From Roseiconus nitratireducens (GTDB taxonomy: Bacteria > Planctomycetota > Planctomycetia > Pirellulales > Pirellulaceae), in contig NZ_VWOX01000003.1 of NCBI RefSeq assembly GCF_008629675.1, forward strand, positions 434,001-498,000: 64,000 bases of DNA, read 5' to 3'. The translations under genes were made by a program, and so were the position numbers. Position 1 is the stretch's first letter. Each line of letters opens with the position of its first letter. The notes under the pieces were generated by a model, which was given only the letters and a program-made list of their open reading frames with translations, made no database searches and was not told the origin of the DNA. Shown here piece after piece: positions 1 to 9,245 of this stretch.

Positions 1-1015
1 AAGCATCTTCCGGCTCCGAAACGACCTGCATCACATCGTCGACGGTCGGGCTGTTCAGGACGGGAGCCAATTGTCGGATTTGTCGATTGATTGCGGTAAC
101 ACCGGCCAGCAATTCCGGATCATCCAACAACGACGCCTCGCGAAATCGAGGTTCGAATTGGTGGACGAAGTAGATGATCCCCTGTGATCCATGAATCAGC
201 GACATCCAAACCTCCGACCGCACCTGTTCGGCGGTCGGCTTGACCTCCGTGTTGCTGATCCGGCTGCATTCGATGCAGTTCCACACGATTTGTTTAGGGT
301 CAGCCCATCGACGGAGACGTTCGACGCCCTTCGGCACGTACTCCAGCTTTCCAGCAATCTGTTCCTTGCGGTGGACGACCGGGTAAATGTCAAACGAGAC
401 GATATCACATCCCTTGATGTATTCGGGATAATCTTCCAGATGATTGCGACGCACACCGCGTCCAATGTAGTTGTCATAGGCGACGCCTTGCCCGAGATTC
501 AAAAAGATTGGCCGGGTCGGATCCGCCGCCCGAAGTCGTTCGTAGTTCTCGACAATGACTTGAGGTTCAATGGGTGGACCGTAACCTTTGCCGTCGCGCC
601 GAGCCTGGGCGTTATCGGGTTCGTCGCCGTGCATCCAGCCGACGATGACGTCTGAGAACTCCGAATTCAAACCGACACCATTCTGAGAGCAGATGGTTTC
701 CATTCCGGCCTCATCGAGCACCCGCAACTGTTCCTCCGTCGGGCCTCGATACAGACCCACATAAAGGTTGATTCCCGCGTCACGATAACGCTTGGCATTT
801 TTCGGCGCTTGCAACCAAACGGCGATTGGAAAAAATTCGGGGTCATCGGAAACGCCGTTGGTCCAACGCCCGTAGGGCGTCGAACCTTGGTCAGTGGTTT
901 CCGGTGTTTGCGCTTGGGCACCAGCCAACCGGACCTCCACGAACGCCATCGCGGTCAACACGGCGATCCAAACGGAGTGACGAGCGATCGAATGGCTTGA
1001 GCTTCGGTTGAACAT
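1..1015 (-). CDS. Secreted TIM-barrel-like glycosidase-type protein (3' end beyond window)
   Basis: Reading leftwards from an ATG at 1015-1013 the frame stays open to the window edge, giving about 338 residues with no stop, so the C-terminus is missing. The N-terminus has a basic stretch, a hydrophobic core and an AGAQAQ-type cleavage region, so it is probably exported. The body reads like an (alpha/beta)8 barrel: short strand motifs alternate with helices, and it contains GWMHGDEPDN (about residues 130-140) and WNCIECSRI (about 240). The paired acidic residues would suit the acid/base and nucleophile of a clan GH-A-like hydrolase. That assignment is inference; the family is not one I can name. 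Alternatives are a non-catalytic barrel protein or another carbohydrate-active enzyme. Confidence 0.7.
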   Translation of the reverse strand, partial: MFNRSSSHSIARHSVWIAVLTAMAFVEVRLAGAQAQTPETTDQGSTPYGRWTNGVSDDPEFFPIAVWLQAPKNAKRYRDAGINLYVGLYRGPTEEQLRVLDEAGMETICSQNGVGLNSEFSDVIVGWMHGDEPDNAQARRDGKGYGPPIEPQVIVENYERLRAADPTRPIFLNLGQGVAYDNYIGRGVRRNHLEDYPEYIKGCDIVSFDIYPVVHRKEQIAGKLEYVPKGVERLRRWADPKQIVWNCIECSRISNTEVKPTAEQVRSEVWMSLIHGSQGIIYFVHQFEPRFREASLLDDPELLAGVTAINRQIRQLAPVLNSPTVDDVMQVVSEPEDA

Positions 1016-1353
1016 CAGCAGAGCCGCCTTGGTGAGAGCATCTTTGGAGAACCGCGTGGAAGCCACTCGATTGGCTCCCCGGGCCGGAAGCCGGCGCTCT
1101 GCAAAGCACCGCCTCGCAGGGCTCACCGTTCCATCCGGTAACAGCAAGCAAGCCACATTCCGACCACGCATTCTCGGTCCACCCAACATGGTATCCGGAT
1201 TGGAGTGTGATTTGTTCGCCCAGGCATCCGCGACACCCCTGATCAGCCAGAGCAAGCTTTCGAGAAACGTCCGCTGAGCCATTCTCGCCCCAAAATCCGC
1301 CCTGAATGGGACCAGCCGCTCGAAGGACTTGCCGGATTCGAGGAGCCGACCGG
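1016..1353. other. Intergenic stretch, nothing recognised
   Basis: This 338-bp gap lies between the 3' end of the NERD gene and the start of the barrel protein gene, both on the minus strand. Open frames cross it on both strands but look like shadows, with no family motif or ribosome binding site. It presumably holds the promoter of the barrel protein gene; no clear -10/-35 pair was seen. Confidence 0.4.
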
Positions 1354-2427
1354 CTACAACGAAGAACCGTCCGAGGGAGCGCTCTGCGGATTGGTATAGA
1401 AGTGGGAAGTGTTCCCACACGCCTTGCAATCCCAACGGAACCGGGGACCACGTTTTCGAATCTTGGCCCTGACTCCGCATGGACAGGTGAGGTTGATTCG
1501 CTCGTTTCGTTGGCACCCCTGACATTTGAAGTAGTAGCCGTAGCGACCGTACAGAATCTCCAACGCTTGACCGCAGTGTCGACAAGACGTTCTTTTGGCA
1601 GAGGCATCGCCGGAGGCCGAACGAGGTGCAGAACGTTGGTTGGACAAGGCAGGCGGTGGCAACGGAGGATGCGACGCGTCGCGAGTTTCGCGCACGACCG
1701 GTGGCGGTTGAACGAACGGTTCGTGACTGCGAAGCAGAAACTCACGAATTGCCTGAAGTTCCTCCGTGGTGAATGGTGCAACCTTGTTCTCGATCATCGC
1801 CGCTTGTTTCGCTTCGTCGGAGGTCGCCGCGTACCGCAAGAAACCGCGGACTCCTGTCACGAGGTGGATTTCGGAAATCAAGTTTTCGATCCGTTGAGCG
1901 ACTTGATCGGCTTTGACCACTTCCGGCGCAGCTACTCCTTTCCGTTTGATTTCGCCGCCGTCAGATACAGCAACGAACGTCGCGAAACGCTGTTCACCAA
2001 ACTGACCTTGCACCATTCCCAGCAGCACTTTCCGCCTGAGCTCTTCTTTTCGGTCGTTCAATAGTGACCTGAGCAGTTTGGCTTGCATCTTGACCTGCAC
2101 GACGGGCGATTTCATACCCATCCGGGTACGACCGTAAACCCTCGTGAATTCCTGATGTTCATTGACCTCAATGGTTCCGGTGACAGATTTACTCTCAACC
2201 AATGCAAAGCCAAACGGATGGAGCACCAGATGGTCGATTTGGGCGACTTCGCCGCCACGCACAACACGCAGATCATTGAAGACGAAAACATCTGGCAATT
2301 CGCCAAACGCTCGACGCAGGTAGAACGCCATCTGCTTCTCAGCTTCATAGCCAGCCCGCAGCCGTCTGTCGGACGGAACCGGCCCGACTTTCTCATTTAG
2401 AATCATAGTTACCCCGACCAATTCCAT
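1354..2427 (-). CDS. NERD-domain nuclease-like protein with C-terminal zinc ribbons
   Basis: A 357-residue protein. Residues about 25-135 form a NERD (nuclease-related) domain: a GYEAEK helix, then QIDHLVLH and ALVESKS, which supply the D...ExK pattern of PD-(D/E)xK nucleases. A proline/serine linker (about 245-275) leads to two cysteine clusters, CRHCG...KCQGC and TCPCG...DCKACG, that look like topoisomerase-type zinc ribbons for nucleic-acid binding. The start may be the ATG at 2427 or an internal ATG at 2406. It lies head-to-head with the two-motor SF1 helicase gene across a 420-bp gap. NERD domains are often fused to or encoded beside SF1 helicases, so the two proteins may act together on DNA, possibly in defence or repair; that role is inference. 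A decayed copy of its zinc-ribbon tail lies beyond the helicase gene. Confidence 0.85.
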   Translation of the reverse strand: MELVGVTMILNEKVGPVPSDRRLRAGYEAEKQMAFYLRRAFGELPDVFVFNDLRVVRGGEVAQIDHLVLHPFGFALVESKSVTGTIEVNEHQEFTRVYGRTRMGMKSPVVQVKMQAKLLRSLLNDRKEELRRKVLLGMVQGQFGEQRFATFVAVSDGGEIKRKGVAAPEVVKADQVAQRIENLISEIHLVTGVRGFLRYAATSDEAKQAAMIENKVAPFTTEELQAIREFLLRSHEPFVQPPPVVRETRDASHPPLPPPALSNQRSAPRSASGDASAKRTSCRHCGQALEILYGRYGYYFKCQGCQRNERINLTCPCGVRAKIRKRGPRFRWDCKACGNTSHFYTNPQSAPSDGSSL

Positions 2428-2851
2428 GAGCTCGAGGCGATGCGACGGATCCTTACCAAGCTCTCACCTCGCGGATCTGGCAGCCAATATCAAAGCGAGG
2501 TTTGTATCGAAAGAAACTTGGTTTCAATAGCACTGCCGATCCAGACTCACCGCATTCTGCCCGGTGCAATACGAAACATCCAACCAGCACAGCTGGCAAC
2601 GACCGCAATTTGCTGACCGGAATCGGAGGCCGGCACGAAAAAGAATCTTTGCACAAGATTCGGTGTCAATATTCTGAACATCGTGGCCAGGGAGTTTCAA
2701 CTGGAAATGGACGCTTGAACGCGTCAAAAGCCACTGTCTGCAAAAATCGGTCAGCAGGAATTGATGAGCCGTAGGCGCTACCGCCTCGAGTGGACGACAA
2801 TGCGATGTACCGCTTTCTTGGACCGTAAGGAACTCGTGGATAATCCCTGTG
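2428..2851. other. Divergent intergenic region between NERD and helicase genes
   Basis: This 424-bp stretch separates the divergent NERD and helicase starts and must hold the outward promoters. Several short frames cross it on both strands, but none shows a family motif. An AAGGA-like sequence near 2827 could serve the helicase start, though it is rather far away. No clear operator palindrome was found. Confidence 0.4.
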
Positions 2852-5800
2852 ATGGACGACGAGCTTGCTGATGACGACCACGATGAAGCGACGGACATCG
2901 CCGATTTCAAGCCTGCGCGGTTTTCATCCGACCTTCGACTCCCGGCTGGTGACGAACAACAGCTCAACGATGCCGCCGTTGCTGTGCGGCACGAGTTTCG
3001 GGACAGTTCTCGCTGGAAGCGATTGAACTGCATGAAGGTCAGCGTGTTCGCCGAGCGTGACCGAGGCATGGTCTACGTCGTTCACATCGGCAAGACCGTC
3101 GAATTTGATTGGACGTGGGAAGGCGCGAAAGCGTTTTGCCCGAACTCGCTCGATGAGAACGACAGTTTTTCCGATCGATTCTACGAAGAAGCAGAATACG
3201 AAGATGCAATTGACTGGTCGGGCGAGATTGTGGAGGTGGATGAGCAGCATGGTTGCCTATTCGTGGCACTCGATGATCCGGAAGCAATTCCCAAAGCCGG
3301 TGCCTTCTTCGTGCGTCCGTTCGAATTCCTGTCCGTACTGCATGCGATTTACAACAGCGATACGTTTGAGAAAGTTCGGGAACGGCTTCCCGCAAGGCTG
3401 AACGCTTCCCGGGGCGGGGTTCATCCCGGCATCTCTCACACGGCGATGGTTGGACTTTCACATCTGAAAAGCTGGTGGCAGCATTCTTGGAGCGTACTTT
3501 GGGGACCTCCGGGAACCGGCAAGACTTGGACAAGCGGCCAACAGATCGCACGAGTGCTGAGTGACAAACGAGAACGCATCCTAATCCTCTCGACGACGAA
3601 CAAGGCAACCGATGCGGTGGCGTTGTCACTGGGCGAGGCGGTGAAGAGCGTCTGCCCCGTCGAACTGGAGAATGAAACCCTACGGAGGATCGGCAAGGGA
3701 GCTTCGTACCAGACTTTCGTGAATCGAGAACTCGATTCGATGCTGGCGGGAGCAGAGTCTGACGTGCTTTCTAAGATCGACGGTTTGGCCCAGCAGCTTC
3801 CGCTATTCGATTCGTGGGAAGAAAAGGCCTTTACTCGAAAGCAGATTAGCGAACTGAGATCAACTGGCAACGACCGAAGCAATCGCATTTTCGTGGACCC
3901 GGAGAATCGAGTCGTTATCGCCACAGCATTCAAAGCGATGAGCTTTCTGAAAGATGACACCATCCGACAGATGGTGGAAGACGGCGAAGCTCCATTCACG
4001 ACGATCTTCATTGATGAAGCCGGATTGATTTCAAGGTCCGCGATTGCTGCCCTTTCGCTGTTGGCGGCCCGCCGCGTCGTCCTCGTCGGCGATTCCAAAC
4101 AGCTTGCTCCGATCAGCCGCATCTCGCGTGTGCTTCCAACCCGACAGCAAACCTGGCTCGCCAGTAGCGGCTTGAGCCATCTCGAAGAGACAAGGGATGT
4201 CCCAACTGCCGTTCATCTACTTTGCGAACAACGACGGATGCACCCTGAAGTGTGCAAGGTCGTTTCGACGTTTCAGTACAACGGCGTGTTGAAGACGGCG
4301 ATGGAAAGAGCCAGGCAGGAATCATCGCTCTCTCCGTTTCTCTCCGACTGGTCACGAACGATCTGGTATGTCCTCGACGAAGAAGACTGCGATCTTGCTG
4401 CCATTCGAGCCACTCGTGGACCGGGCAACAAAAGCTGGATTCGCCAGATCACGAAGTCCGTGTTGCAGAAACTCTTCTCAGACTCTGATGTTCGACGAGC
4501 CAACGGACTATTCATCTCGCCGTTCAAGGCTCAGGCCAATGCGATCGGTGAGTCGCTGGCAGACTGGCGAATGCACTCGTGGGAATCTTCGACCGTCCAC
4601 AGCCAGCAAGGTTCCGAAACCGACATCGTCGTGTTTGACACGGTCAACGCCGGAAGCCACACATGGGGTGTTGTCGAATGGAAGCGACTCGTGAATGTCG
4701 CACTGAGTCGAGCACGAGAAGCCGTTGTCGTTCTCGCCAGTCGTGCCGAAATGGACGAACCATATCTTCGCCCGCTTAAACGACAACTATCTCCCTCTGT
4801 ACTGGTGAGGGAAGGTGGCCGGTACAAATGGAGTCAGCCGGCGGACCGAGCGTCAATGGAAAGTTCTTTGGTCGCCGAACAGAAAGCATCGTATCAAAAC
4901 AGATCAAGAACGCCGGAAAGCTACACGGAGAAAAGCGGTCAACCAAACTGCCGAATGGGCGATCAGATTGATGCTCGGAAAGGCATGAAGCGATTGTTCT
5001 CTCAGGAGCAGACACGCCTGACGAATCTTAAACTCGACGGCAAACCTCGATTGGTCCGTGGAGTCGCCGGGAGTGGCAAGTCGGTTGTACTATGCAACTG
5101 GCTGGCGAAAACAGCGAAACGACTGCGGGGCAAGACGGACGCTCGCATCTGGGCTGTGTACGCCAATCGGAGTCTTCACAAGTTGCTTTGCGACTCGATC
5201 GAAGCAGCGTGGGAACATCAGAGTGATGGTGAACTGCTGGACCGATCTTCGTTCCCTTGGGAGAACGTCGAATTGCTGCATGTGAAGGATGTTTTATCGG
5301 GGATGTTGCCCAGCGTGCAGATGACGATGGATCAGTTTGGCTTCGACTATGATCGTGCCGCCGAAGAGTTTCTGAATCAACAGGACACTGAGAACCTCTT
5401 ACCACGCTGCACGGCATTGTTCATCGACGAGGCTCAGGACATGGGGCCGTCAACGCTGCGACTCCTACTGTCGGTCGTCGAACAATCCGACAAGGCAGAC
5501 GCCAACAGTCGCTCGGCTCACATCTTCTATGACAACGCACAGAATGTGTACGACACAAAGACGCCGAAATGGGCTGAGTTCGGTCTCGACATGCGGGGAC
5601 GCTCAACCATCATGCGAGAGAGCTTTCGGGCGACTCGTCAGATCACGGAACTCGCCGTGAACGTGCTGCACCGACTTTCCGGCGACACCGGAAGGGATGA
5701 CCAGCAGGAACTGATTTCTCTTGGATTACTCAAACCGACAACGCGCAACGGCGAAGACTGGTTGGAAGCAACATTCAGTCAGATCGAAGGCCCTAAACCC

Positions 5801-6280
5801 ATCTTCCATTCCTTCGACCATCGAAGCGACGAGATGGCGGCAATTGCAAAACACTTGCGGCACCTCATCGAAGTGGAGGGTATTTCCCCAATCGATATCT
5901 GCGTCATTTACAACGGCAGTGCCGTTCGGATTCTGGAGTCACAACTGGCTCCCAAGCTCGCTCAGTTTGGCGTCGAGTTGTCATTTCAGAAGAATCGCTC
6001 CTTCGAGCGAATAGAAAACACGCTGATTGCCACGACGCCGCATTCGTACAAAGGTTACGAAGCGGAAGTTGTCGTGGTTCCCTGTGTCGATCACTACGTC
6101 GCCCGCGAAGGCAAGTTGGTCGCGAACGCTTTGTACGTGGCGATGACTCGCGCTCGCTCCTTGCTGGCCATTTACGGCATCAGCGGCGTTTCGGAAGCCA
6201 GCCGAAAGGTTGTAGGCACGATTGCGGACTGTGTACGCTCTCAAAACGCCCAGCCGAAAGTTGATGTGTCGGACGACTGA
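2852..6280 (+). CDS. Two-motor SF1 helicase (Upf1-like plus UvrD-like)
   Basis: A protein of 1142 residues (ATG at 2852, GTG one codon earlier also possible). It contains two complete superfamily-1 helicase cores. The first, about residues 215-640, is Upf1/DNA2-like: GPPGTGKT Walker A near 220, FIDEAG Walker B near 387, QRRMHPE near 460 and NVALSRAREA motif VI near 615. The second, about 710-1130, is UvrD-like: GVAGSGKS near 737, FIDEAQD near 859, RESFRATRQI after it, and VAMTRARS motif VI near 1097. The first 200 residues are acidic and match nothing I know. The second core resembles helicase halves of NERD-helicase fusions, which fits the divergent NERD gene next door. All key motor residues are present in both cores, so both may hydrolyse ATP. 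The substrate is unknown; defence, repair or RNA:DNA processing are all possible. Confidence 0.88.
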   Translation: MDDELADDDHDEATDIADFKPARFSSDLRLPAGDEQQLNDAAVAVRHEFRDSSRWKRLNCMKVSVFAERDRGMVYVVHIGKTVEFDWTWEGAKAFCPNSLDENDSFSDRFYEEAEYEDAIDWSGEIVEVDEQHGCLFVALDDPEAIPKAGAFFVRPFEFLSVLHAIYNSDTFEKVRERLPARLNASRGGVHPGISHTAMVGLSHLKSWWQHSWSVLWGPPGTGKTWTSGQQIARVLSDKRERILILSTTNKATDAVALSLGEAVKSVCPVELENETLRRIGKGASYQTFVNRELDSMLAGAESDVLSKIDGLAQQLPLFDSWEEKAFTRKQISELRSTGNDRSNRIFVDPENRVVIATAFKAMSFLKDDTIRQMVEDGEAPFTTIFIDEAGLISRSAIAALSLLAARRVVLVGDSKQLAPISRISRVLPTRQQTWLASSGLSHLEETRDVPTAVHLLCEQRRMHPEVCKVVSTFQYNGVLKTAMERARQESSLSPFLSDWSRTIWYVLDEEDCDLAAIRATRGPGNKSWIRQITKSVLQKLFSDSDVRRANGLFISPFKAQANAIGESLADWRMHSWESSTVHSQQGSETDIVVFDTVNAGSHTWGVVEWKRLVNVALSRAREAVVVLASRAEMDEPYLRPLKRQLSPSVLVREGGRYKWSQPADRASMESSLVAEQKASYQNRSRTPESYTEKSGQPNCRMGDQIDARKGMKRLFSQEQTRLTNLKLDGKPRLVRGVAGSGKSVVLCNWLAKTAKRLRGKTDARIWAVYANRSLHKLLCDSIEAAWEHQSDGELLDRSSFPWENVELLHVKDVLSGMLPSVQMTMDQFGFDYDRAAEEFLNQQDTENLLPRCTALFIDEAQDMGPSTLRLLLSVVEQSDKADANSRSAHIFYDNAQNVYDTKTPKWAEFGLDMRGRSTIMRESFRATRQITELAVNVLHRLSGDTGRDDQQELISLGLLKPTTRNGEDWLEATFSQIEGPKPIFHSFDHRSDEMAAIAKHLRHLIEVEGISPIDICVIYNGSAVRILESQLAPKLAQFGVELSFQKNRSFERIENTLIATTPHSYKGYEAEVVVVPCVDHYVAREGKLVANALYVAMTRARSLLAIYGISGVSEASRKVVGTIADCVRSQNAQPKVDVSDD

Positions 6281-6424
6281 AGCGAAACCATGCTTGTTAA
6301 GCTTCGCATCCGCGACTCCACGCCCATGCCGTAATCTTCGTCACGCCAGGTGATGCCTGGGTTGAATCACTAACTGCCGATGGCGTCTGTGGTACTCTCG
6401 TGAAGTTCGTCGGATCGCGTGTCT

Positions 6425-6530
6425 CGCTGTGGCAACGCGAATGGAACCCGCATTATCGGATTTTGGCCCCCGCTCAACATGGGCAGATGAGGTTGATTCG
6501 TGACGCACATGACGCAAACCGCGTAGGAAA
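6425..6530 (-). pseudogene. Decayed remnant of a NERD-protein zinc-ribbon tail
   Basis: On the minus strand the frame reads SRINLICPC, then a stop, then AGAKIR, a second stop and CGFHSRCHS. This follows ERINLTCPCGVRAKIRKRG in the intact NERD protein (DNA around 1430-1510). The DNA itself aligns over roughly 50-100 bp with the same spacing, for example the shared GTGAGGTTGATTCG / ATGAGGTTGATTCG core. Two stops and a probable 1-nt deletion show it is dead. The rest of the 6281-6629 gap holds no gene I can support. Confidence 0.55.
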
Positions 6531-6629
6531 TCGAGTGACTTCGACGTTTCCAAGCGATAGGTTGATGATTCGGGGACGGAAAACGGTGCCGTTGTCCGCT
6601 CGCAACGAAATGAGAAGGGGAGAAAACCG

Positions 6630-9047
6630 ATGGCAATTGCTCGAATGTTCTGCTTGCCGCAAGTGACTTGGACCATGCTCGCGCTCGTCGCTTTCTTGCT
6701 CGGTGAGAAACCCGCGTGTGCCCAAACGGCGAATTCGCTGGAGCCGGAAATCGCCAAGGCGATCGAGGACCTGACAAGTGCAAAGTTCCAACACCGACAA
6801 GCGGCTTTTCGGACCCTTGTGAGCAACGGCGACACTGCCATTGGCGCGCTTGAAATCGCGTCGGGAACCGGCGACCCGGAAGTCGCGACTCGATGCGTCG
6901 AAGCACTTGCAGAGATCGCCAATGACAAGAAGTTTTTGTCCCGCGTCATTGCTGCATTAGATCGACTCGCAGCCGACCCTGCAAATTCCGCTGCAAATCT
7001 GGCCAAACACCACGCAACCCAGCTAAAGATGACGGACGAGGACCGCGCCGTCGCAGCCCTCACCTCGGAGGGTGTACGAATCCACCGAAGCCCAAATGGA
7101 AGCGTTTTTTCCGTCAACATCACTCACGATCGACAGATTGTGTGGTTGAAACACTTCAAGGACCTCCACTCGGTCAGACTTAGGGGACCCGAAGTCACTG
7201 ACAACGGAATCATGACTCTTGTCAAACATCCGAATTTTTCCAGCTTGAACATCTCGCGAACATCCATCACGGATGGCGGCCTCTCCAAACTGTGGGAATT
7301 GAAAGAACTCAAAAGCATTAGCCTTTCTGCGGACGAATTCACCCCACGCGGCATCCATGCACTGCGTGAAATCCCGAAACTCGAAATGGTTGTACTGCTT
7401 TCCGACACTGATGAGGAAACGCTTGCAGCTTTAGCTGAAGCCAAGCAGGTCGACAGCTTGTATCTTGCAGAGATTCGATTGACCCAGCGGGCTATCGACC
7501 TCCTGAATCAGTTCAGTCATTTGAAACGCCTTAGATTCTCGGTCCAAGCAATCAACGACCAACAGCTTAAGTGGCTAGGACAAATTGCCGTCCCAACCGA
7601 CCTTACCGTGAGACAGTCTCCAGAGATTACGGAAGAGGCATGGCGACATCTCCGGGAATCGCGATTGCTTGGGCTTTCGATAGCTGAATGCGTCATCACG
7701 GATGCCAGTCTGGCGCATCTCGGTGAGATCAGCTTGCTTGAATCTCTTTCTGTCGGTGGTGAATCGATCACGGATGCAGGCCTTGTACATCTCGAAAACC
7801 TGCAGGCGCTTGAGAGCCTACGCCTAACCGGGACTCAGGTGACGGACGACGGAGTCGACCGACTCCGTAAAGCAATCCCAAAGTTGCGTCATGTTTCGAT
7901 TCAGACGGGACGCGGGGGCGCCGCCGCCCAATGGAGAGCGCTGGCTGCGGTTCCCCGAATACGCTTTGTCGACGATCCGTACAGTGACCGAAAAAATGCG
8001 TTCCTCGACGATCGGCTGACGGCGGCCGACGCCGCAGAACTTAAAAAGGAAAGCAAGCTGGGGACCATCTTCTTTACGCGAGGCGGCACAAAGGACCAGG
8101 ACCTCTCGTTGCTTCGCGACGTTTCGATGCAAGGTTTGGTGATCAACTCGAAACATGTTGGCGACCAAGGCATCGAGAGCCTTGCAGATCACCCGACCCT
8201 TCAGTCGCTCGCACTGTGGTCTTCGACCATTACCGACAATTCGATGGAATCCATTGCTCGAATTCCGTCCTTAACCAAACTTACCATTCACAGGGCGCTC
8301 ATCACGGATGATGGAGCGGCGAATCTGATCGCCAGGTTGAAAGAGGCTGGAAAGATTCAATCTCTCCATTTCTTCAGATGCTCAAAACTGACGGACCAGG
8401 GACTGCGGAGGATTGGCGAACTCAGCTCGCTTGAGCGATTGTTCTTAAACAACATGGATGGAATCACCAGTGGCCTTCTTGAACAGATCTCTCAACTGTC
8501 GAATCTGAAGCGATTGGAGATGGACGATGTTGCACTCGACGAAAACGATCTTGCCTTCTTGGGCACGCTGTCAAAGCTTGAGACTCTGGGCTTGTCAGTC
8601 AGTGACTCACCTGGGTCGCTCACCAATCTCGGTCTGAAGCATCTTTCTGGCTTGCAGTCTCTCCGCTCGCTGACGGTCCAGAAAGCCAGCATTGATGACC
8701 GGGGTGTCAGCGAACTGGTGAAGATCAGAGAGCTGCGAGATTTGGGATTGGGAGGAACAGGAATCTCCGATACGGGCGTGAAACAACTGGCGACGGGATT
8801 GCCAAATCTCACACGCCTGGGCCTGACGAGAACAGACGTGACAGATGCCTCAATGAAGTCTGTCGGAAAACTGACGAAGCTGGAATGGCTCTGGCTAGAC
8901 GGCACCGACGTTGGCGACGACGGACTCCGGCTCCTGGATGATTTGACTGAGCTCGAATACGTTTACCTGAATAACGAAAACGTGACGAGCAAAGGCCATC
9001 AGCGTTTCCGTCAAAAGCATCCAAGCACAAATATCATGCTGCGATGA
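6630..9047 (+). CDS. Secreted leucine-rich-repeat protein
   Basis: 805 residues starting at an ATG preceded by AGGGGAGA. Residues 1-31 are a signal peptide ending in ACAQT. Residues about 35-140 are helical and HEAT-like (ALEIASGTGDPEVATRCVEAL). The rest is built from about 20 leucine-rich repeats of roughly 24 residues in the planctomycete style, with recurrent SITDxGLxxL and LESLxLxGTxVTDDG units. The ladder is interrupted around residues 395-475 (an alanine-rich, non-repeat insert ending near ELKKESKLGTIFF) and then resumes. It is likely an exported binding protein; the ligand is unknown. It appears to be a single-gene unit: the nearest neighbours are the decayed NERD tail upstream and a convergent DUF1501 gene downstream. 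Confidence 0.88.
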   Translation: MAIARMFCLPQVTWTMLALVAFLLGEKPACAQTANSLEPEIAKAIEDLTSAKFQHRQAAFRTLVSNGDTAIGALEIASGTGDPEVATRCVEALAEIANDKKFLSRVIAALDRLAADPANSAANLAKHHATQLKMTDEDRAVAALTSEGVRIHRSPNGSVFSVNITHDRQIVWLKHFKDLHSVRLRGPEVTDNGIMTLVKHPNFSSLNISRTSITDGGLSKLWELKELKSISLSADEFTPRGIHALREIPKLEMVVLLSDTDEETLAALAEAKQVDSLYLAEIRLTQRAIDLLNQFSHLKRLRFSVQAINDQQLKWLGQIAVPTDLTVRQSPEITEEAWRHLRESRLLGLSIAECVITDASLAHLGEISLLESLSVGGESITDAGLVHLENLQALESLRLTGTQVTDDGVDRLRKAIPKLRHVSIQTGRGGAAAQWRALAAVPRIRFVDDPYSDRKNAFLDDRLTAADAAELKKESKLGTIFFTRGGTKDQDLSLLRDVSMQGLVINSKHVGDQGIESLADHPTLQSLALWSSTITDNSMESIARIPSLTKLTIHRALITDDGAANLIARLKEAGKIQSLHFFRCSKLTDQGLRRIGELSSLERLFLNNMDGITSGLLEQISQLSNLKRLEMDDVALDENDLAFLGTLSKLETLGLSVSDSPGSLTNLGLKHLSGLQSLRSLTVQKASIDDRGVSELVKIRELRDLGLGGTGISDTGVKQLATGLPNLTRLGLTRTDVTDASMKSVGKLTKLEWLWLDGTDVGDDGLRLLDDLTELEYVYLNNENVTSKGHQRFRQKHPSTNIMLR

Positions 9048-9245
9048 ACGTCACCTTCGAAAACGCTCAACACCCAACGAGGAAGTTGATGCCAAAAAGC
9101 ACGGCCGATCCGACAATCGCGGTCGCTGGCCCCTCGTGAAAAGTAGGGTGAAGCAAAGCTGCACGAGTTCCAGTCGCGAAGCGCCGACAGCCCCCTGCCG
9201 CCGGAGTACCCGGACGAACACGAGCGTCTCCGCAGCTTCCTATCT

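Noticed and set aside
891..1781. 296-codon minus-strand frame across the NERD gene end
   Set aside because: It overlaps two better-supported genes in other frames and shows no motif or ribosome binding site.
1354..6280. Assignment to Gabija or another named defence system
   Set aside because: There is no OLD-type GajA; the nuclease is of NERD type and the helicase has two different motors, so no named system fits.
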